Below the pieces are notes generated by a model. It searched no databases. It was not told the origin of the DNA and was given only the letters and a program-made list of their open reading frames with translations. A stretch of 64,000 nucleotides of DNA from positions 27,632-91,631 of the forward strand of contig JAUXAG010000012.1 of assembly GCA_030614915.1 (NCBI GenBank). The letters are read 5' to 3'. The stretch is from Actinomycetes bacterium (GTDB lineage: Bacteria; Planctomycetota; Phycisphaerae; JAACET01). The stretch's first letter is position 1. Every line of letters starts with the position of its first letter. A program made the translations under genes and the position numbers. Positions 60,051 through 64,000 of this stretch are shown in pieces.

Positions 60051-60935
60051 TTATCTGCCAAGTGTATCGGCCAGTTCGAAGATTTCATCGATCCGCTCGA
60101 ACAGCCGCGGCTCGTCACCGCGACGAAGCGTAAACTGCTGGTTGTCATTACCGAAGGCTTCCGCGTGACCATCCGCAAAGCCGATGGAAGTTTTCGCCCC
60201 CCGGTGGTTGGTGCGTGTGTGGCGGGGCATACCGGGAACCTGCATCGTGCTGTTCATGTCCATGACCAATGCAGAGATCGCTTCACCGCGGGCATTGGCG
60301 CCAAGTCTGCCCAACTTGCCCGTGTGGGGTACGTACGCAGCCGGCCCGCCGTCGAGTTGGCGGTACAAATAGGAACCGTAGGCGTCCTCGTCGGCTAAGT
60401 GATACATCTTATCCAACTCTTCCGTTGGATCCTTAGAGTCATCGCCGGGGCAGAAGAAGACCTCAGGCGCCTCAAGGTAACCGCTTAACAACACGCCGTG
60501 GCTGTTATATTTTTGCAAGTAACCTATCCAGAGCTGGTTCGAAGCGATGAGGTTGAATGGTGGGCCTGTTACAGCTCCAGGAAGCGCCATCGGATCATCA
60601 GGCCCAACCGGTATCTGGCCGTCGAAGTCAGCCGCGTACAGGTGAACGGCCAGGAGCTGTCCCTTCACGCGCGTCAGGCAGGTGACCTGCCTGGCCATCT
60701 CCCTGGCCGCCGCCAGTGACGGCAGCAAAATACTGACCAGCAGCGCCATTATGGCAACGACCACAAGCAGTTCGATAAGCGTAAAAGCGTTTAGGGGCCG
60801 GCCGAAGCGGCTAGGTTTCCGCACGTATGCGAAGTCCGTCGGATATCCAGCACGGAAATATTCATCGTAGGCACCAAGAACACAACCATGGGTACCAAGA
60901 TTGTGTTTATGTCCTTCGTTTAGGTAGATGCTCAT
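60051..60935 (-). CDS. Prepilin-type N-terminal cleavage/methylation protein (planctomycetal H-X9-DG-like type)
   Basis: This 294-residue protein has a class III signal at about residues 50-75: AFTLIELLVVVAIMALLVSILLPSLAAAR, with Phe and Glu+5 after the cleavage site. About 50 residues precede it, longer than normal, so a later non-ATG start is possible; AAGGG lies 12 bases before the listed ATG. Near the C-terminus HRGAKTSIGFADGHAEAF shows the H...DG motif typical of the many pseudopilin-like proteins in Planctomycetota. It may be a substrate of, or accessory to, the type II system at 44-58 kb, but lies outside that operon on the other strand. Confidence 0.85.
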   Translation of the reverse strand: MSIYLNEGHKHNLGTHGCVLGAYDEYFRAGYPTDFAYVRKPSRFGRPLNAFTLIELLVVVAIMALLVSILLPSLAAAREMARQVTCLTRVKGQLLAVHLYAADFDGQIPVGPDDPMALPGAVTGPPFNLIASNQLWIGYLQKYNSHGVLLSGYLEAPEVFFCPGDDSKDPTEELDKMYHLADEDAYGSYLYRQLDGGPAAYVPHTGKLGRLGANARGEAISALVMDMNSTMQVPGMPRHTRTNHRGAKTSIGFADGHAEAFGNDNQQFTLRRGDEPRLFERIDEIFELADTLGR

Positions 60936-61053
60936 AAGAGCTGCCCTTTCCAGTATGAAGCAGGCTGGTTCAATTCTCTATTCGAGTTTGCATGGCAGGA
61001 TCCGACTGTGAATCTGGGATTTCCTCAAGGGTATCCATTTCCAACAAGCACTC

Positions 61054-62631
61054 CTACTCATTTGCTTCGAGGTCTTCTTTCAATCCTAGTGCCCCGGTGG
61101 GGCAGGCATCCACACACTGCTCGGCGGCACGCTGCAATCCTTCAGCTATCGACCGGTCAAAAGGTACAGCTACCGTAACATCAAAACCTCTGCCTATGAA
61201 AGTCAGGCCGAGTTCCTCTCCAGCTTTGGAAGCAATTTGGATACATAAGCCGCAATCGATACATTTGCCCGGTTCAAACACAGCCCGTGGGTGCTGTAAT
61301 TTTCGAACGAATGTTCGCCTTTGGGTTTTGAACTTACTGGAGCTTGCCGCGTACTGCTGGGCGTAGTCGCGCAGCTTACAGTTTTGGGCCTTGCGGCAAT
61401 CACAATGCAGACACCGCCGGGCCTGGGAACGAGCGTCCCCGGCAGAATAATCCCTCCCCATACCCTGCGGCTCGATGCGGGCAACTTTCTCCGCGGCGGC
61501 CATAAAGGTCTGGATTTCGCCCTCCTTGAGCTTACCCATACGAGAATTAAACGGCCTAATTGGACCAATTGCTGGGTGGCCGGATAAATATTGGCCGATG
61601 GACACAGCCGCTTCCTTGCCGTCGGCCACTGACCGAACAGTCAATCTCCGACTGCGGATCGCATCTCCCCCTGCAAAAACATCGGCCAGCTCGGTCTGGT
61701 AAGTTCGAGTGTCAACCAGAATACCCCTCGGGCCGGTCTTTAAGCCCAGCACGTTCTGCTCATCAGCGTCGGAGCGCCCTGTTGCCACGAACACAGCATC
61801 AAAATCCCGGCGCAACTGCTCCAGCGACAAATCTACACCGACGCGCGACAAACCTCTGAATTCAAACCCGAGTTTCTCAATCGCAGCAATCTCAGCGTCG
61901 AGTACATCACGGGGTAGCTCCTTTTCGGAAATCCCATATCGCAGCATTCCCCCCGGCTCATCGTGATCATCGAAAACGGTACAGTCAAAACCCTCCTGCA
62001 GCAAGTAATATGCTGCGGACAGCCCGGCCGGCCCTGCCCCGACGATGGCCACGCGCTTCTGGCGGCTCGACTGACGGCTGGGCGCATACGGCTGGGGGGA
62101 TTTCAGGTCCACGTCAGCTACGTAGCGCTTTAATTGGCAGATGGTCACAGCCTGGTCGAATTGAGCCCGTCTGCAGACCTTCTCACAGGGTGCAGGACAT
62201 ATCCTCCCCAGCACTGCCGGCAGGGCGATGTCACGCTTGATCGTCGCGATAGCTAGCTCAAGTTCACCGGAAATAATTTGCCGAAGCATCAAAGGGATAT
62301 TCATCTTTGCTGGACAGGCCAGTTGGCAGGGTCCCATGCAATCACCCAGGTGATCAGAAAGCAATAACTCCAGGGCGGTTCTTCTTGCCTGGCGGATTTC
62401 CTCTGTATCGGTTTGAACGTGCATGCCGTCCTCAGCCAGTGTCCCGCAGGCTGGCACCAATCCATCCTGGTTGTGGACCTTAACCACACACAACATACAA
62501 CTGGTGAAAGGCTCCAGCCCTTCGAGAAAGCACATGGTGGGAATTACAATACCGACCTTTGCGGCTGCATCGAGAATCGTAGCACCTTTGGCTACTTCAA
62601 TTTCTCGCTTATCGACAGTCAGTCTGGTCAT
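61054..62631 (-). CDS. [2Fe-2S]-GltD fusion lacking the NAD(P)H-binding domain
   Basis: 525 residues. Residues 1-90: plant-type [2Fe-2S] domain with Cys34, 45, 48 and 62. Residues ~95-170: GltD-type [4Fe-4S] part (CMGPCQLACPAKMN, CPAPCEKVCRR). Then the FAD site AIVGAGPAGLSAAYYL and DEPGGMLRYGI. The chain then passes from DAVFVATG directly to GILVDTRTYQTELADVFAGGDA, so the middle NAD(P)H domain (GGGN..MD..R), about 130 residues in GltD/NfnB, is missing. The C-terminus adds CIDCGLCIQIA and CVDACPTGAL. It starts 2 bases after the NuoF-like stop. It may take electrons from the neighbouring NuoF to FAD; without its own NAD(P)H site it cannot be a normal GltD. Confidence 0.88.
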   Translation of the reverse strand: MTRLTVDKREIEVAKGATILDAAAKVGIVIPTMCFLEGLEPFTSCMLCVVKVHNQDGLVPACGTLAEDGMHVQTDTEEIRQARRTALELLLSDHLGDCMGPCQLACPAKMNIPLMLRQIISGELELAIATIKRDIALPAVLGRICPAPCEKVCRRAQFDQAVTICQLKRYVADVDLKSPQPYAPSRQSSRQKRVAIVGAGPAGLSAAYYLLQEGFDCTVFDDHDEPGGMLRYGISEKELPRDVLDAEIAAIEKLGFEFRGLSRVGVDLSLEQLRRDFDAVFVATGRSDADEQNVLGLKTGPRGILVDTRTYQTELADVFAGGDAIRSRRLTVRSVADGKEAAVSIGQYLSGHPAIGPIRPFNSRMGKLKEGEIQTFMAAAEKVARIEPQGMGRDYSAGDARSQARRCLHCDCRKAQNCKLRDYAQQYAASSSKFKTQRRTFVRKLQHPRAVFEPGKCIDCGLCIQIASKAGEELGLTFIGRGFDVTVAVPFDRSIAEGLQRAAEQCVDACPTGALGLKEDLEANE

Positions 62632-62633
62632 CG

Positions 62634-64000
62634 TTACTCAACCTCGACGGCATCTGCCTGGCAGACGTTCTTGCACGTTCCGCACCGGACGCATTTTTCC
62701 TGGTCTATTTCATGCTTCTCGTACGGCCTCATCTGAATGGCTTGCACCGGACAGTGCTGGGCGCACAAGGTGCAGCCAATGCAGTCATCTGTGATCGAGT
62801 ACGTAATCAGTGCTTTGCACTTACAGGCCGGGCAGCGTTTTTCAAGATGGGCTTGGTACTCGTCGCGAAAATATTTCAATGTGGAAAGCACCGGGTTCGG
62901 GGCCGTCTTGCCTAGTCCGCAGAGGCTCGCCTTTTTGACCATTTCCCCGAGGCTTTCGAGTTCTTCTAGCTCTGCCTTGCTGCCTTGGCCTGCGCAGAGT
63001 CGATCAAGGATGTCCAACATCCGCCGGGTCCCGATCCTGCAGAAGGTACATTTTCCACAGGATTGATTCTGGGTGAACTGTAGAAAATACCGAGCAATAT
63101 CGACCATACAGTCGGATTCATCCAGAACTACCAAGCCCCCCGAACCCATCATGGTCCCCACCTCAACCAGCGACTCGTAGTCAACCGCGATCTGGGCAAG
63201 CTCGGCAGGCACACAGCCTCCGGAAGGACCTCCTATTTGAACTGCTTTGAAGGGCACGTCTCCGGCTATTCCGCCGCCGATGTCTTCGACAATCTCCCGA
63301 ATCGAAATCCCCATCGGCACTTCTATCAGCCCCCCTCTGGCCACCTTCCCGGCCAGAGCGAAGACCTTCGTCCCTTTACTGTTACCGGTGCCCAGCTGGG
63401 CAAATCTTTCTGGGCCATTACGTACTATCCAGGGCACGGCAGCATAGGTCTCGACGTTATTGACCAGTGTTGGTTTGCCCCAGAGACCTATCTCAGCGGG
63501 ATATGGCGGCCTTACCCGCGGCATCCCTCGCCGACCTTCGATACTCGCCAGCAGCGCCGTCTCCTCGCCGCAGACAAAGGCCCCGCCACCGGAAACGATC
63601 TTCAGATGCAGACTAAATCCGCTGGTTAATATGTCATCTCCGAGGAATCGCCGCTGTTGACATTGCTCGATGGCTTGGCCTATTCGCTCCAAGGCCAGTG
63701 GATACTCAACCCGGATATAAAGTCTGCCTTCCTCTGCCCCTACGGCATAGGCGGCTATTACTATTCCCTCGATAATCCGGTAAGGAAAAGATTCCATAAG
63801 CATCCGATCCATGAACGCTCCGGGATCGCCTTCGTCACCGTTGCAGACGATATACTTTTCCTCAGATTGCTTTTGCCGCACTGCCTGCCATTTCAGATAC
63901 GTCGGATAGCCGGCTCCGCCTCGCCCGCGAAGCCCGCTTTGCTCAAGCTCACGGATAATATCTTCCGGACCAAGCTCACTGAGGCACCTGCCCAGAGCAG
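62634..64000 (-). CDS. NuoF/HydB-like NADH-FMN subunit with ferredoxin tail (5' end outside window)
   Basis: The frame is open to the right edge: before the ORF-track ATG at 63881 it reads LGRCLSELGPEDIIRELEQS-GLRGRGGAGYPTYLKWQ, the FMN motif, so the gene starts outside. It has CNGDEGDPGAFMDR, GGGAFVCGEETALL and the [4Fe-4S] motif QSCGKCTFCRIGT...LCGLGK. The tail carries CPACKCKAL and two ferredoxin [4Fe-4S] sites (CIGCTLCAQHCPVQA, CVRCGTCKNVCQADA), the arrangement of HydB/NuoF subunits of NADH-dependent hydrogenase or formate dehydrogenase complexes. The [2Fe-2S]-GltD gene follows after 2 bases. A NuoE-like gene would be expected upstream beyond the window. Confidence 0.92.
   Translation of the reverse strand, partial: ALGRCLSELGPEDIIRELEQSGLRGRGGAGYPTYLKWQAVRQKQSEEKYIVCNGDEGDPGAFMDRMLMESFPYRIIEGIVIAAYAVGAEEGRLYIRVEYPLALERIGQAIEQCQQRRFLGDDILTSGFSLHLKIVSGGGAFVCGEETALLASIEGRRGMPRVRPPYPAEIGLWGKPTLVNNVETYAAVPWIVRNGPERFAQLGTGNSKGTKVFALAGKVARGGLIEVPMGISIREIVEDIGGGIAGDVPFKAVQIGGPSGGCVPAELAQIAVDYESLVEVGTMMGSGGLVVLDESDCMVDIARYFLQFTQNQSCGKCTFCRIGTRRMLDILDRLCAGQGSKAELEELESLGEMVKKASLCGLGKTAPNPVLSTLKYFRDEYQAHLEKRCPACKCKALITYSITDDCIGCTLCAQHCPVQAIQMRPYEKHEIDQEKCVRCGTCKNVCQADAVEVE

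Overview
The window looks like a chromosomal piece of an anaerobic or facultative Planctomycetota bacterium, probably Phycisphaerae-like. This is inferred from gene content, not from a marker gene. The clues are a type II secretion operon with a very long secretin, a free-standing prepilin-type protein with the H-X9-DG-like motif, the tail of a secreted beta-helix-type protein, a sugar-acid catabolic island, and many decayed integrase-type insertion sequences. No rRNA, tRNA, CRISPR array or replication origin was seen.

Layout: 0-5 kb holds the end of a secreted protein, a metallophosphoesterase lipoprotein, an IS200-like remnant, a small membrane protein, a radical SAM protein, and a convergent UbiA prenyltransferase/methyltransferase pair. 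5.1-6.3 kb is decayed mobile DNA. 6.3-14.2 kb (minus strand) is a CusCBA-like heavy-metal efflux operon with a YHS-type lipoprotein and a DUF6775-like putative metallopeptidase. 14.2-15.5 kb is again mobile debris. 15.6-25.2 kb is the most striking module. A soluble histidine kinase and an NtrC-type sigma-54 activator are followed by a near-consensus sigma-54 promoter and five genes: a small Cys-repeat protein, a NuoE-like protein with a zinc-ribbon tail, a NuoF-GltD fusion, an iron-sulfur adaptor, and a GltB-like FMN protein without glutaminase. There is no hydrogenase catalytic subunit. I read it as a regulated flavin/FeS NAD(P)H-ferredoxin oxidoreductase, possibly electron-bifurcating, with an unknown substrate.

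26.0-43.6 kb is a plus-strand carbohydrate-acid island: class II aldolase, HAD phosphatase, DapA-like lyase, hydroxyacid dehydrogenase, KDG-type kinase, two PF04199-type cyclases, a mutarotase-like protein, three SDRs, a zinc alcohol dehydrogenase, two cupins, a UroD-like protein, an aldehyde dehydrogenase and a xylulokinase-type kinase. IS1380 and other gene remnants are embedded. No transporter, regulator or sugar-acid dehydratase is visible. 44.0-57.9 kb is a compact, visibly GC-richer type II secretion operon (E-F-G-H-I-J-K-L-M-C-like-D plus a TolB-like lipoprotein), mostly with ATGA overlaps, behind a strong sigma-70-type promoter.

57.9-60.0 kb is again mobile debris around a probably truncated malate/lactate dehydrogenase gene. 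60.0-64.0 kb (minus strand) has the prepilin-type protein and the downstream part of a second NuoF-type module: a NuoF-like subunit running off the right edge and a [2Fe-2S]-GltD fusion lacking the usual NAD(P)H domain. Two redox modules of related but differently rearranged architecture are thus present. Almost every boundary between functional islands carries copies of the same repeat families (called R1, R2, R3 and the integrase-type IS here), which suggests the region was assembled or shuffled by these elements.
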